Assembly: GCA_021826505.1 (NCBI GenBank)
Contig: JAKAZV010000011.1
Location: forward strand, 1-37,471
Length of the DNA stretch: 37,471 nucleotides
Reading direction: 5' to 3'
Origin: Acidobacteriota bacterium
GTDB taxonomy: Bacteria; Acidobacteriota; Terriglobia; Terriglobales; SCQP01
Every line of letters begins with the position of its first letter. The first letter of the stretch is position 1. Shown here piece after piece: positions 27,820 through 36,424 of this stretch. The translations under genes and the position numbers were made by a program. The notes under the pieces were generated by a model. It saw only the letters and a program-made list of their open reading frames with translations. It had not been told where the DNA came from and did no database searches.

Positions 27820-29037
27820 GTGGCCGAAGAAAAACTGACAGCGGTCACTCACCCTGATTGGGCCGGTTTCAGCGCGACGGAAATTCGCTCCGCCCTCCAA
27901 ACCATCCTGGCCAGCAAAGAATTCCGGGCCAGCCGGCGCTGCCAGGATTTTCTGCGCTATGTAGTGGAAGCCACCCTGCATGGGGACGCACAAAATTTAA
28001 AAGAACGGACGATTGGAATCGAGGCCTTCGGCCGTTCGCACGATTACGAGCCCAGTGACGATGCTTCGGTGCGAGTCAAAGCCGGCGAGGTGCGGCGGCG
28101 GCTGGAGCGCTATTACGCCACGGAAGGCCACACGGACCGGTTGCGGCTGGAGCTTCCGGCCGGCTCCTATGTGCCGGAATTTCACTGTGCGCCGAGTCCG
28201 GGAACGGTCTCCGTCGCCGCTGTCACCCCAAGCCGGCCGAAGTGGCAAACTCAAAGCCGGTTGTGGGGCTCCGTTCTGGCCGCGGGCCTGATTTTAGCGG
28301 GTCTGGCATGGTATTTACAGCAGCGGGGCGCCCGCGGACCCAACACCCGCGCCCAGCGCGTCCTGACCGAATTCTGGGGGCCCTTGCTGCGGGATCCCAA
28401 GCCGATTCTTTTGACCTCGGCTTACGTGCCGGTATATGCCCCGCAGTCTCCGGCCCTGAATACCGCCGCACCCGGCCAGCCCATGATCCTGCTCACCGAT
28501 CAGTTTGTCGGGGGCGGCGATCTGCTGGCCAGCTCCAGAATCGCCTCGTTATTGACCCGGCTGCGGCATCCATATCAAATCCGGCTGGGCAACCAGGTCA
28601 GCTTTCTGGATTTGCGCGCGGCGCCGGCGGTGCTGATCGGGTATTCCTATACCCGCTGGCATGGCCTGACGCATGCGCTTCCCTATTCGATTCAAACCCG
28701 GAATCAGCCGTTCAGCATTACCGATAACGGCAACCCCACCGGCTGGGCCTTGACCCAGTTACAAGATAACCGCCATACGCCGGAGGATTACGCTCTGATT
28801 TCGCGCGTATATGACCCGACGACCCACGCCAATTTAATTGAAGTCGCCGGCATTACCCAGTACGGAACCGCGGCCGGTTCCCGCCTGATCTGTCATGCCC
28901 GGCTTCTGGCCAACGCCCTGCGCAATGCGCCGGACAAGTGGTATCAGGATAATCTGCAATTGATTCTGCATGTGCGGGTCATCCGCGGAATACCGGCGCA
29001 GGCGCACGTGGTGGCGCAGCACTTCTGGGCGCGCTGA
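27820..29037 (+). CDS. Membrane-anchored one-component regulator-like protein (acidobacterial family)
   Basis: A 405-residue protein. Residues about 17-121 form a conserved domain seen often in acidobacteria: ASRRCQDFLRYVVEATLHGD, LKERTIGIEAFGRSHDYEPSDDASVRVKAGEVRRRLERYYATEG, then LRLELPAGSYVPEF. The closing beta segment recalls the wing of OmpR/CadC winged-helix domains; this is inference. A single membrane helix follows (about 148-167, WGSVLAAGLILAGLAWYL), then a C-terminal domain of about 235 residues with no recognised motif, presumably periplasmic and possibly a sensor. The GTG start at 27820 has GGGAGAG upstream. It is divergent from the TonB receptor gene, with phased repeats between them, so it may control that receptor and itself. 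The exact molecular function is unproven. Confidence 0.7.
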   Translation: MAEEKLTAVTHPDWAGFSATEIRSALQTILASKEFRASRRCQDFLRYVVEATLHGDAQNLKERTIGIEAFGRSHDYEPSDDASVRVKAGEVRRRLERYYATEGHTDRLRLELPAGSYVPEFHCAPSPGTVSVAAVTPSRPKWQTQSRLWGSVLAAGLILAGLAWYLQQRGARGPNTRAQRVLTEFWGPLLRDPKPILLTSAYVPVYAPQSPALNTAAPGQPMILLTDQFVGGGDLLASSRIASLLTRLRHPYQIRLGNQVSFLDLRAAPAVLIGYSYTRWHGLTHALPYSIQTRNQPFSITDNGNPTGWALTQLQDNRHTPEDYALISRVYDPTTHANLIEVAGITQYGTAAGSRLICHARLLANALRNAPDKWYQDNLQLILHVRVIRGIPAQAHVVAQHFWAR

Positions 29038-29138
29038 TAGAGGAAGGTGTAGGGGAAAACCTGTAACTTTTATTTACATCAATCCAGCCAGACGGAAGAA
29101 CATAAAATCTAAACTGTTGAAAATGAATTAATTAAACT

Positions 29139-29155
29139 TTGGCAGGGTAAATGCT
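29139..29155 (+). promoter_or_regulatory. Possible sigma-54 promoter before the minor-pilin operon
   Basis: TTGGCAGGGTAAATGCT matches the sigma-54 consensus at 15 of 17 positions by hand comparison, with GG and GC ten bases apart. It overlaps the first possible ATG (29151). If functional, transcription would start near 29166 and translation at the ATG at 29169. The GGCAGGG could instead simply be the ribosome-binding site for 29151. Confidence 0.3.
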
Positions 29156-29774
29156 TCAATTCACGCCGATGAGCGCCACGGAGCTAAAGCGGCTGAGGTG
29201 TCGGCCCATACAAACGGGCGAAAATCCCCACCACAATGCGGGATTTACCCTGCTGGAATTGATCATGGGGCTGGGCTTCATGGTGGTGATGAGCGCGATC
29301 ATTGCCCCTAATTTACAGGCCAGCCTGAGCGCGTACCGCTTGAATTCAGCCCTGAGCAGTCTGGCGGGCAAAATCACGGTGGCTCATTACAAGGCCATGT
29401 CGGGCAATACCGACTTTGAGGTCGCGATCAGCACCACAAGCAACAGCTATCAGCTCGACCAACTCACGAGCAGCAATCCCCGCACCTTTGGACTGGCGGC
29501 GGGCGAAGAATCCATTAATCTCCCCACAAGCGTCAGTTTTGGCTATGGCACGGTGACCACGGCGGCCGGCGATGCCGGCGAACAGCCTTCATTGGCGCAG
29601 TCCTCGGCCATTGCCTTCAACTCACTGGGCATGCCCGTGGACAGCAATGGCAACCCCACCCCCGCCAATGCCTTTTATCTGACCTGCAACGGCCAGGTTG
29701 GCGCGGTAACCGTCTCCCAGGCTGGTAAAGTGGAGTCCTGGTTATGGAACGGAAATGCCTGGGTGGCGCTTTAG
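29151..29774 (+). CDS. Minor prepilin, FimT/GspH-like
   Basis: A 207-residue type IV pilus or type II secretion pseudopilin. The prepilin peptidase site is HNAG-FTLLELIMG (cleavage after Gly31, Glu at +5 of the mature protein), followed by the conserved hydrophobic helix and the globular GspH-like domain (ALSSLAGKITVAHYKAMSG, IAFNSLGMPVDSNGNP, AFYLTCNGQVGAVTVSQAGKVE). The last pattern, with a Gly-rich strand near the C-terminus, is usual for FimT. Start alternatives are 29151 and 29169. It is the first of four pilin-like genes. Its TAG stop at 29772-29774 is formed where repeat family I copy 2 begins. Confidence 0.88.
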   Translation: MLQFTPMSATELKRLRCRPIQTGENPHHNAGFTLLELIMGLGFMVVMSAIIAPNLQASLSAYRLNSALSSLAGKITVAHYKAMSGNTDFEVAISTTSNSYQLDQLTSSNPRTFGLAAGEESINLPTSVSFGYGTVTTAAGDAGEQPSLAQSSAIAFNSLGMPVDSNGNPTPANAFYLTCNGQVGAVTVSQAGKVESWLWNGNAWVAL

Positions 29775-29928
29775 AACCTGACTCATAAAGCCATGTCTAT
29801 TAAAATTCACGCCATGCATGCGGCTTTTCTTGCGCTCACCATTCCGCCCACTCCGCAGAATGGTTTCGCGGGAAAAGCCGCAAACCTAACCCTGATCTGA
29901 TGGCCTGCACCATTTATGAGACAGGTTC
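29773..29928. mobile_element. Repeat family I, copy 2, MITE-like, inside the pilin operon
   Basis: A 156-base element with termini AGAACCTGACTCATAAA and TTTATGAGACAGGTTC. Nested inside are TGCGGCTTTTC/GAAAAGCCGCA and a central ACCATTC/GAATGGT stem. The left tip overlaps the stop codon of the FimT-like gene. The right tip contains the ATG (29916) that opens the PilV-like frame. It has the same orientation as copies 1 and 3. Confidence 0.9.
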
Positions 29929-30464
29929 CAATCACCCGCCAGATTCAACCCGGCCGCATGGCCCGAGGGCCGCATCGCAGCGGCGCGGGATTTACGCTTC
30001 TGGAAGTGGTGGTGGCGCTGGCGGTGCTGGGCATTTCTGTGCTGGCTTTTGCCGGTGTTTTCGCCATCGGCGCCTCTACTTCGCACGCGCAATCCGACCA
30101 GAGCCAGGCGGTGGTCATTTGCCAGAGCAAGATGGAGCAACTGCGGACCCTGAGCTTCAGCGACACCGAATCTGATACCACGCAATCAGCGCCTTATCCC
30201 TGCACGGGCACGGGGTTGGCGCCGGGCGGCAGCACCAGCCAGGCGATCACCGGCTATTCCGATTATGTGGATGCCGCGGGCGATGAAGTCAATGCGCCTG
30301 CGTCGCAGTTCGAGCGCTTTTGGGCGATATCCGATCCGAGCGGCAATCTCGATACCATCGCGGTTTACTGCAAACAGATCAACTCGGTCAGCCCGCTGAA
30401 TGTGCATGTGACGCTGACCACGGAAAAGACCGATAACGGATTGATTCCCGCCAATTGCCCCTAA
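29916..30464 (+). CDS. Minor prepilin, PilV/GspI-like
   Basis: A protein of up to 182 residues with prepilin signature GAG-FTLLEVVVALAVLGISVLAFAGVF (cleavage after Gly25, Glu at +5) and KMEQLRTLSF, typical of PilV/GspI. The rest is a short beta-rich domain with Cys residues. The ATG at 29916 lies in the terminal inverted repeat of family I copy 2, so the first four or five residues (MRQVP) are encoded by the repeat. An in-frame ATG at 29958 would give an 11-residue leader MARGPHRSGAG and avoid it. Neither has a good ribosome-binding site. Second of four pilin genes; its stop is at 30462-30464 and the next gene's ATG follows at 30473. Confidence 0.85.
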   Translation: MRQVPITRQIQPGRMARGPHRSGAGFTLLEVVVALAVLGISVLAFAGVFAIGASTSHAQSDQSQAVVICQSKMEQLRTLSFSDTESDTTQSAPYPCTGTGLAPGGSTSQAITGYSDYVDAAGDEVNAPASQFERFWAISDPSGNLDTIAVYCKQINSVSPLNVHVTLTTEKTDNGLIPANCP

Positions 30465-30472
30465 CCACGCCC

Positions 30473-31384
30473 ATGACGCGCCGGCTGACATCCCGCGGCT
30501 TTACCATGATCGAGCTGATGATCAGCGTCGGCGTGCTGCTGGCGGTGCTGGGCCCGGTGATGGCCATGTTTTCCCAGCTTGAACACAGTTATTCCGGGAC
30601 GCAGCAGGGCATGGCGGTGCAGGTGCAGGCCCAATCGGCGCTGAGCCTGATCGCCAATGAAATCGAGCTGGCGGGCAGCAACGCCACCACCGACACCGTT
30701 CTTTCCACCGACGTTGGCCCCTGCAGCCAGGGCTGCGAAGTGAACGTGGCCTCGGGCGCCGGACTGAATGTGGGCGATCAGGTGCAGGTGGACACCGGCA
30801 GCAAGCAGGAACTGGTCACGGTGACCAACACCGGCATCACCAGCGGGCAGGCCTGGTTCTCGGCGGTTTTGAAAAACGGTCACACCAAGGGCGCCACGGT
30901 GGTGTATCCCGGCTATCCCTATCAGGACGGAGTCTATGCGGTATCCGGCAGCTATACCGGAACTTGTCCCGCCAATGCCGAGTGCGGCAGCGAGCTGCAG
31001 ATTTTCGGCAACCTGCAGGGCGATGGAACCATTAATTTCGCGGAATACAAATACAATGCGGCCTCGCAAACCCTGACCCGCTCGATCACGCCGGTGGCCG
31101 ACACCAGCATCAACGCCGCTTATCCCATTTGTGATCATGTGACCAACGTGGAATTCATTGCCTATCCCATCAACGACAGCTCGGTCTATGGCGAGTTGAA
31201 TGTAAGCCTGACGGTGCAAAGCCCGTATTTGAACCCGCAAACCGGGCAATACGACCAGTTCAACCTGCACCGGGGCGTGCTGGAGGCGCGCGACGAAGCC
31301 GTGGCCGCGGCCATGATGAATTCCTGGGAAGCCAGCAACCTGGCCCCCACGCCCGGCAACGTGGCCACGCTGGCCACACAGTAG
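30473..31384 (+). CDS. Minor prepilin, PilW-like
   Basis: A 303-residue pilin-like protein with a short leader (MTRRLTSRG) and FTMIELMISVGVLLAVLGPVMAMFSQLE after the cleavage site, Glu at +5. The globular part has QAQSALSLIANEIELAGSNAT, a typical PilW pattern, followed by an unusual inserted beta-rich stretch (VNVASGAGLNVGDQVQVDTGSKQELVTVTN) that reads like a small beta-sandwich. It has paired Cys (PCSQGC, TCPANAEC). The ATG at 30473 is preferred over a TTG at 30455 that would overlap the upstream gene. Confidence 0.85.
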   Translation: MTRRLTSRGFTMIELMISVGVLLAVLGPVMAMFSQLEHSYSGTQQGMAVQVQAQSALSLIANEIELAGSNATTDTVLSTDVGPCSQGCEVNVASGAGLNVGDQVQVDTGSKQELVTVTNTGITSGQAWFSAVLKNGHTKGATVVYPGYPYQDGVYAVSGSYTGTCPANAECGSELQIFGNLQGDGTINFAEYKYNAASQTLTRSITPVADTSINAAYPICDHVTNVEFIAYPINDSSVYGELNVSLTVQSPYLNPQTGQYDQFNLHRGVLEARDEAVAAAMMNSWEASNLAPTPGNVATLATQ

Positions 31385-31401
31385 CGATGAGGGAGGAACT
31401 C

Positions 31402-32976
31402 ATGAATCTGAAGGCATACCGCAAGCAAGCGCCGCAGGGCCGCCGGCAGGAAGGCATCGCGCTGATTACGGTTCTGTTCCTGATGACCGTGCTGGGCCTG
31501 CTGGGCGGCGCCATACTCTATGCCACGCAGCTGCAGACCATCTCCACTTCCAGCTATGCCGCTTCCTCGCGCGCCTATTACATCGCCGACGCCGGCCTGC
31601 AGCAAGCGGTGAACTGGTTCCATTACACCTACCCCACCTACCAGGCCAGTGATTCGGGCTATACCAGCGCCAGCGTCAACAATAAGCCGGTGGAGGAATA
31701 CAGCAGCAACCCGGTGGAATTGGTCAGCTCCGGCAGCGGTTCCAATTATCCCAGCAGCGGCGCAATTTCCAGCTTTCAAACCGCCATCGGCGCCGTGGGC
31801 GCGAACGGCACGGTCAGCATCACGGCCACGCTGGTGACCATAGAAAACATCACGCTGAATGAAGACGTCAGCAACGTGCTGACGCCGGAAAATTTTACGG
31901 TCGAGCGCTGGAAGCTGGAGTCCGCGGGCACCTGGAACCAGACGGCGCAGGCGCAGGTGGATGGCTATGTTGAACAGGGAGTGTACCTGAATAATGAAAC
32001 CATCCCCATCTCCAACTACGCCCTGTTCTCAACCGGCAAGACCTGCGGCAGCATCACGCTTTCCGGCGGCGTATCCACCAACAGCTACAATTCCAACGTC
32101 TGCAGCTACAGCAGCTCCGGCTGCGCCCAGAACAGCGGCGGCGATGTGGGCTCTTACGGCAACGTCAACGCCAGCGGCGGCGTAACCATCAATGGAAATT
32201 TTTATGTCCCGGGCGGGCAAAAAGTCAGCAGCTGCAACAGCAGCAATCCCCAGGGGCTGCAGGAACCGCAGTATATGAATGGCAGCGTGATGAGCCTGCC
32301 CAGCACCAACACATTGCCCTCCCCGCCGCTGGCCACCACCAATACCAGTCTCAGCCTGCCCGCGCCAACTTCCTGCAACGGCGGCTCCAATAACTGCTAC
32401 ACGCTGGCGGCCAACTGCACGCAATCCGGTTCGGGCAGCAGCTTCAGCAGCTCCTGTTCCTCCAGCACCGACGGATACGGCAATATCAACCTGACCAGCA
32501 ACAATGTGCTGGTGCTGCCGGGAGGCTCGGGCGGCGCGACGAATGTGTATTACATCAACAGCATTTCCTCGGCGGGCGCGGCCGACATAGAAGTCAGCCC
32601 CGCCGGACCGGTGATCATCAATCTCGTCGGCAGCAATTTGGTCAACAATCAGCTTTTGAATCTCGATGGCGGCTCGGTCAGCAATACTTCCAGCCCGCTG
32701 GTGCCGGCTGATCTGCAGATTCTGTCACCCTCCAGCGGCAACATCAGCATTGCGGGGGGCGCCGAAGCGGCTTTTGTCCTCTATACCCCCAATGCCAGCC
32801 TGAATGTTTCAGGCGGTTCGGACATTTTCGGATCCCTTGTGGCCGCCAGCATCGCCGACACCGGCGGCACTCAGATTCATTTTGACCAGGCGCTGCGCAA
32901 CACCAACACCATCACGATCAGCAATAACACCACCTATCCGTTTTATCTAGTGAGCTGGAACCGGGTAGTGAACTAA
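31402..32976 (+). CDS. Large PilX-like pilus protein
   Basis: A 524-residue protein, long for PilX (usually about 170-200). The N-terminus after the leader is GIALITVLFLMTVLGLLGGAILYATQLQTISTSSYAASSRAYYIADAGLQQA, the PilX hydrophobic helix, which, as in PilX and GspK, lacks Glu at +5. The rest is low-complexity, rich in Ser, Asn, Gly and Thr, with many beta strands and repeated Cys (NVCSYSSSGCAQNSGG, SCNGGSNNC, SSSCSSS). It ends in a beta-helix-like region (INLVGSNLVNNQLLNLDGGS, NISIAGGAEAAFVLYTPNASLNVSGGS). Such tip-associated proteins could be adhesins at the pilus end. The start at 31402 has GGGAGGAA upstream; an ATG at 31387 is the alternative. No PilY1 follows. Confidence 0.85.
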   Translation: MNLKAYRKQAPQGRRQEGIALITVLFLMTVLGLLGGAILYATQLQTISTSSYAASSRAYYIADAGLQQAVNWFHYTYPTYQASDSGYTSASVNNKPVEEYSSNPVELVSSGSGSNYPSSGAISSFQTAIGAVGANGTVSITATLVTIENITLNEDVSNVLTPENFTVERWKLESAGTWNQTAQAQVDGYVEQGVYLNNETIPISNYALFSTGKTCGSITLSGGVSTNSYNSNVCSYSSSGCAQNSGGDVGSYGNVNASGGVTINGNFYVPGGQKVSSCNSSNPQGLQEPQYMNGSVMSLPSTNTLPSPPLATTNTSLSLPAPTSCNGGSNNCYTLAANCTQSGSGSSFSSSCSSSTDGYGNINLTSNNVLVLPGGSGGATNVYYINSISSAGAADIEVSPAGPVIINLVGSNLVNNQLLNLDGGSVSNTSSPLVPADLQILSPSSGNISIAGGAEAAFVLYTPNASLNVSGGSDIFGSLVAASIADTGGTQIHFDQALRNTNTITISNNTTYPFYLVSWNRVVN

Positions 32977-33012
32977 ATAAGGATCACGCTCAGAGATACG
33001 CAGCGTGTGACG
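32977..33012. repeat. Repeat family II, remnant copy C
   Basis: GGATCACGCTCAGAGATA (32981-32998) matches the left end of copies A and B, directly after the PilX-like stop. The following CGCAGCGTGTGACGG resembles the right end of copy B, as if the middle were deleted. The result can fold as CACGCT/AGCGTG with an 11-base loop. Confidence 0.55.
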
Positions 33013-33110
33013 GCTGAAGTCCAGACCCTAACAGAAACCCCGGCCTTCCCAACCGATACGGCTTTTATATAGTGAATGCTAAACTCGTGGGCCACCGCTA
33101 TTCGCAACTT

Positions 33111-33556
33111 TTATATATCTTTTTTCCAGTTGCCGATGCCGGGGATCATGCCCGCAGGCCAGAGTTCTTTCAGTCCAGCCCGAATGAACGCGCGCCGCCG
33201 CCAGGCGGGATGGGGCAGGCAGAGACCCGGCGCGCAGAGATGCAGCCGGCCATAGAACACAATGTCCAGATCCAGCGTGCGGGACTGCCCGGACGGCCGC
33301 GGGGGCAGGGGACGGCCGGCGCGATGCTCAAGCTGATGCAGACGCGCGAGCAACTCGCCGGGAGCCAGCCGGGTTTCCGCCTCGACCATGGCATTGAGGA
33401 AGTCCCCGCCGGCGACGCCTTCAACCGGAGCGGTGACTTGAAATTTTGAGACCCGCCGCACCCGCACCCCGATGGCCGGCAGCCCATGCAGCGCCTGGCG
33501 CAGATAATGCCGGCGGGGCTCGATATTGGAGCCGAGCGAAAAAACGACGGGGATCA

Positions 33557-33557
<1 letters not shown>
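33111..33557 (-). CDS. folK: 2-amino-4-hydroxy-6-hydroxymethyldihydropteridine pyrophosphokinase
   Basis: A 148-residue HPPK enzyme that activates the pterin precursor with ATP in folate biosynthesis. Motifs: FSLGSNIEPR at the N-terminus, FQVTAPVEG (the V-Y-x-T-x-P counterpart), FLNAMVEAETRLAPGELLARLHQLE, the catalytic RTLDLDIVFYG and LPHPAWRRRAFI. Length is normal. Its ATG overlaps the last base of the ruvB stop (TAATG), so translation is coupled with ruvB. Confidence 0.96.
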
Positions 33558-34600
<1,043 letters not shown>

Positions 34601-34616
34601 GCGCCCAGAATAACAA

Positions 34617-34795
34617 ATAAGGTCACGCTCAGAGATAAGCATCGCATAGCGGCGTTGGAACCCGCTCGGCAATCCTCATGTACATCTATGTACACTGCGG
34701 TTGCCTCGCGGGTTCCGCCTCCGCCTGCTCGCAGCTTTTCATGAAGCAATTCCTTCGGAATTGCTTCTCCCTGAGCGCTCAGCAGCGTTAACGGC
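34617..34795. repeat. Repeat family II, copy B
   Basis: Collinear with copy A without indels. The inverted ends are clearer here: left CGCTCAGAGATAAGCA (34626 on) and, on the other strand from the right, CGCTCAGGGAGAAGCA, matching at 14 of 16. The internal hairpin AAGCAATTCC-TTC-GGAATTGCTT is identical to copy A. The variable stem is TGTACAT-CT-ATGTACA, perfect here. It fills nearly the whole gap between the SFPASDPP gene and ruvB. Confidence 0.9.
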
Positions 34796-34818
34796 GAAGA
34801 AAGGGCCAATCAATATTT

Positions 34819-35022
34819 TCAACCTTTGCCGGGAGGGCCGATATGGCTGGGGCCGGGCGGAGGATCACTGGCGGGAAAAGATTCATCTACCACTTCGTCA
34901 TAATCAGGTCCGGGCGGCGGCGGAGCCGGAACCGGGGCGATGGGCTGGGGAGTATCGGGTTCCGGCGCATGCGGGTGGGGAAGACGAGGATCACCACCGC
35001 GCTTTGAAGCTGAATCCCGCAT
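34819..35022 (-). CDS. Small SFPASDPP-motif protein
   Basis: A 67-residue, Pro-rich, acidic protein. The C-terminal half has DEVVDESFPASDPP, a motif found in many short bacterial proteins of unknown function (pattern D-E-x-x-x-E-S-F-P-A-S-D-P-P). The N-terminal half is Pro/His-rich and probably disordered. GGGGAA eight bases upstream supports the start. It lies between repeat family I copy 3 and family II copy B, upstream of ruvB on the same strand. Confidence 0.75.
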   Translation of the reverse strand: MRDSASKRGGDPRLPHPHAPEPDTPQPIAPVPAPPPPGPDYDEVVDESFPASDPPPGPSHIGPPGKG

Positions 35023-35044
35023 GCAATTATTCCCCGGCCCGCTA

Positions 35045-35233
35045 CAACCTGTCTCATAAAGCCGTGTGCAGTAAAGTTCACACTATGCATGCGGCTTTTC
35101 TTTCGCTCGGGCCCAATTGCCGGCATAGCCGGCAATTGGGCACCTCTCCGCCAAACGCGCGGAATTGTTTCGCTGGAAAAGCCGCATACCTACCCTGATT
35201 TGATGCTATGCACCATTTATGAGATAGGTTCTA
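35045..35233. mobile_element. Repeat family I, copy 3 (long form), MITE-like
   Basis: A 189-base element with termini CAACCTGTCTCATAAA and TTTATGAGATAGGTTCTAG. It contains ATGCGGCTTTTC/GAAAAGCCGCAT and a perfect 14-bp inner hairpin (GCCCAATTGCCGGC, loop ATA, GCCGGCAATTGGGC). The right tip coincides with the stop codon (TAG) of the SPW-type gene read on the minus strand. Confidence 0.9.
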
Positions 35234-35620
35234 GGCCGCGCGCCGGCCAATGTCGCCGGTGTCGCGATAAGCCCCGACCGTGACGCCGGTTTCCCGTGTG
35301 GCCAGATACGCGAAAATCAATACGATAATGCCGGTCACAATGTTATTCCAGCGCAGTCCTGATCCCACGAAACCCAGAATGAACGGCGAGATGATCAGCC
35401 AGATGCCAAAGATGAAATTAGCCCAGCTCAAGCCCTGCGCCGACGGATTGGCCATGCGGCCTATGGCGCAGGCCAGAATCAGAATGCCAAAAATGACATC
35501 ATTCCAGCGCGCGCCGGTGGCCGCGCCAACCGCGAACGGGGCAATGATCATCCATATTCCTGCTAGAAGATTGATGACCGTATAAAACGTCAGGTTTTTG
35601 GAGCGAATCGCAACCGCCAT
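35231..35620 (-). CDS. SPW-repeat integral membrane protein
   Basis: A 129-residue protein with four predicted membrane helices arranged as two similar halves: NLLAGIWMIIAPFAVGAATGARWNDVIFGILILACAI and NFIFGIWLIISPFILGFVGSGLRWNNIVTGIIVLIFAY. The repeated W-hydrophobic-(A/S)-P-F pattern followed by W-N-(D/N) defines the SPW repeat family. Function is unknown. The ATG at 35620 has AAGGAG eight bases upstream, so the upstream extension of the frame to 35713 is not used. The stop codon lies in the tip of repeat family I copy 3, which may have trimmed or slightly changed the C-terminus. Confidence 0.85.
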   Translation of the reverse strand: MAVAIRSKNLTFYTVINLLAGIWMIIAPFAVGAATGARWNDVIFGILILACAIGRMANPSAQGLSWANFIFGIWLIISPFILGFVGSGLRWNNIVTGIIVLIFAYLATRETGVTVGAYRDTGDIGRRAA

Positions 35621-35740
35621 GGCAGACTCCTTGAAAATGCCGCTATAAGAGCAGACGCGGAAGGGGTCATGGCTGGTTATCCGGGACGTGGGAAAATCCC
35701 TTGTGGCTGGCATGGTGAATCAACCGAGACCCCCTGGCTC

Positions 35741-36316
35741 TCAGGATTGACGCCAGCGGGGCAAAAATAATCCGGTGTGGCGCTGGTGCTCACGGAATGC
35801 ATTTCCGAAAATCGGCGCCAGCAATTGCTCCTCGGCCTGAGCCTTAATCCAAAGGCCGGCGAAAATCAGGACAAACCCTAATATCCCCGACCAGCGGCAG
35901 GTTGCGGTCAGTGTGCCCAATGCGGCTAAAAGGATACCGGTATATATGGGATGACGAATGCGGGCGTAGGGCCCGCGGCGGATCAGTTCATGGTCTTGTT
36001 TAATGACAATGCGCGCTGACCAGTTCGCGCCCAGAGCGAAACGCGCCCAGAAGGTCAGTGCGATGCCCGCGACCACTGTGCACAGACTGGCCCATAAAAG
36101 CCATGCTGTCGGGTGGTAAAAGCGGTAAAGCAAAATTGCTGGCCGAAATGGATCCCAGAGCAGCACAAAACCGGCGATGACCAGGATTCGATGGCCATAT
36201 TCGATCCGGGGCGAGGCAGTCTGCCGCACCGGTTTGTGCCAGAACGCGAGCAGCCACCAGGCAATGAACCAGGCCAGCCAAAGCCAGCTTATCCAGTGCA
36301 GGATTTGATTGGGCAT
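35741..36316 (-). CDS. Isoprenylcysteine carboxyl methyltransferase-like membrane protein
   Basis: A 191-residue integral membrane protein with about five hydrophobic helices (HWISWLWLAWFIAWWLLAF, ILVIAGFVLLW, WLLWASLCTVVAGIALTFWARF, GILLAALGTLTATC, GILGFVLIFAGLWI) and the ICMT/NnrU-like signature LIRRGPYARIRHPIYTGILL followed by AEEQLLAPIFGNAFREHQRHTGLFLP, which holds SAM-binding and active-site residues in this family. Bacterial members probably methylate lipids or small molecules, since bacteria lack prenylated CAAX proteins. The start at 36316 fits family length; an ATG at 36380 adds 21 residues. Divergent from the acetyltransferase gene. Confidence 0.85.
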   Translation of the reverse strand: MPNQILHWISWLWLAWFIAWWLLAFWHKPVRQTASPRIEYGHRILVIAGFVLLWDPFRPAILLYRFYHPTAWLLWASLCTVVAGIALTFWARFALGANWSARIVIKQDHELIRRGPYARIRHPIYTGILLAALGTLTATCRWSGILGFVLIFAGLWIKAQAEEQLLAPIFGNAFREHQRHTGLFLPRWRQS

Positions 36317-36424
36317 AGTTTTAATCAGTCCAAAGTAGTAAAGGCTTACACCCGAATATACGGAAAGAATACGCGGCATGTTTCCACAACCTGGCAGCCG
36401 CAAACAGATTCTCAGCCGAACAGG

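Noticed and set aside
34601-34672. Upstream extension of ruvB
   Set aside because: It lies in repeat family II and precedes the normal RuvB N-terminus [10 protein letters not shown].
36113-36424. Long N-terminal extension of the acetyltransferase frame
   Set aside because: It overlaps the divergent methyltransferase-like gene almost completely and lacks similarity to the family.
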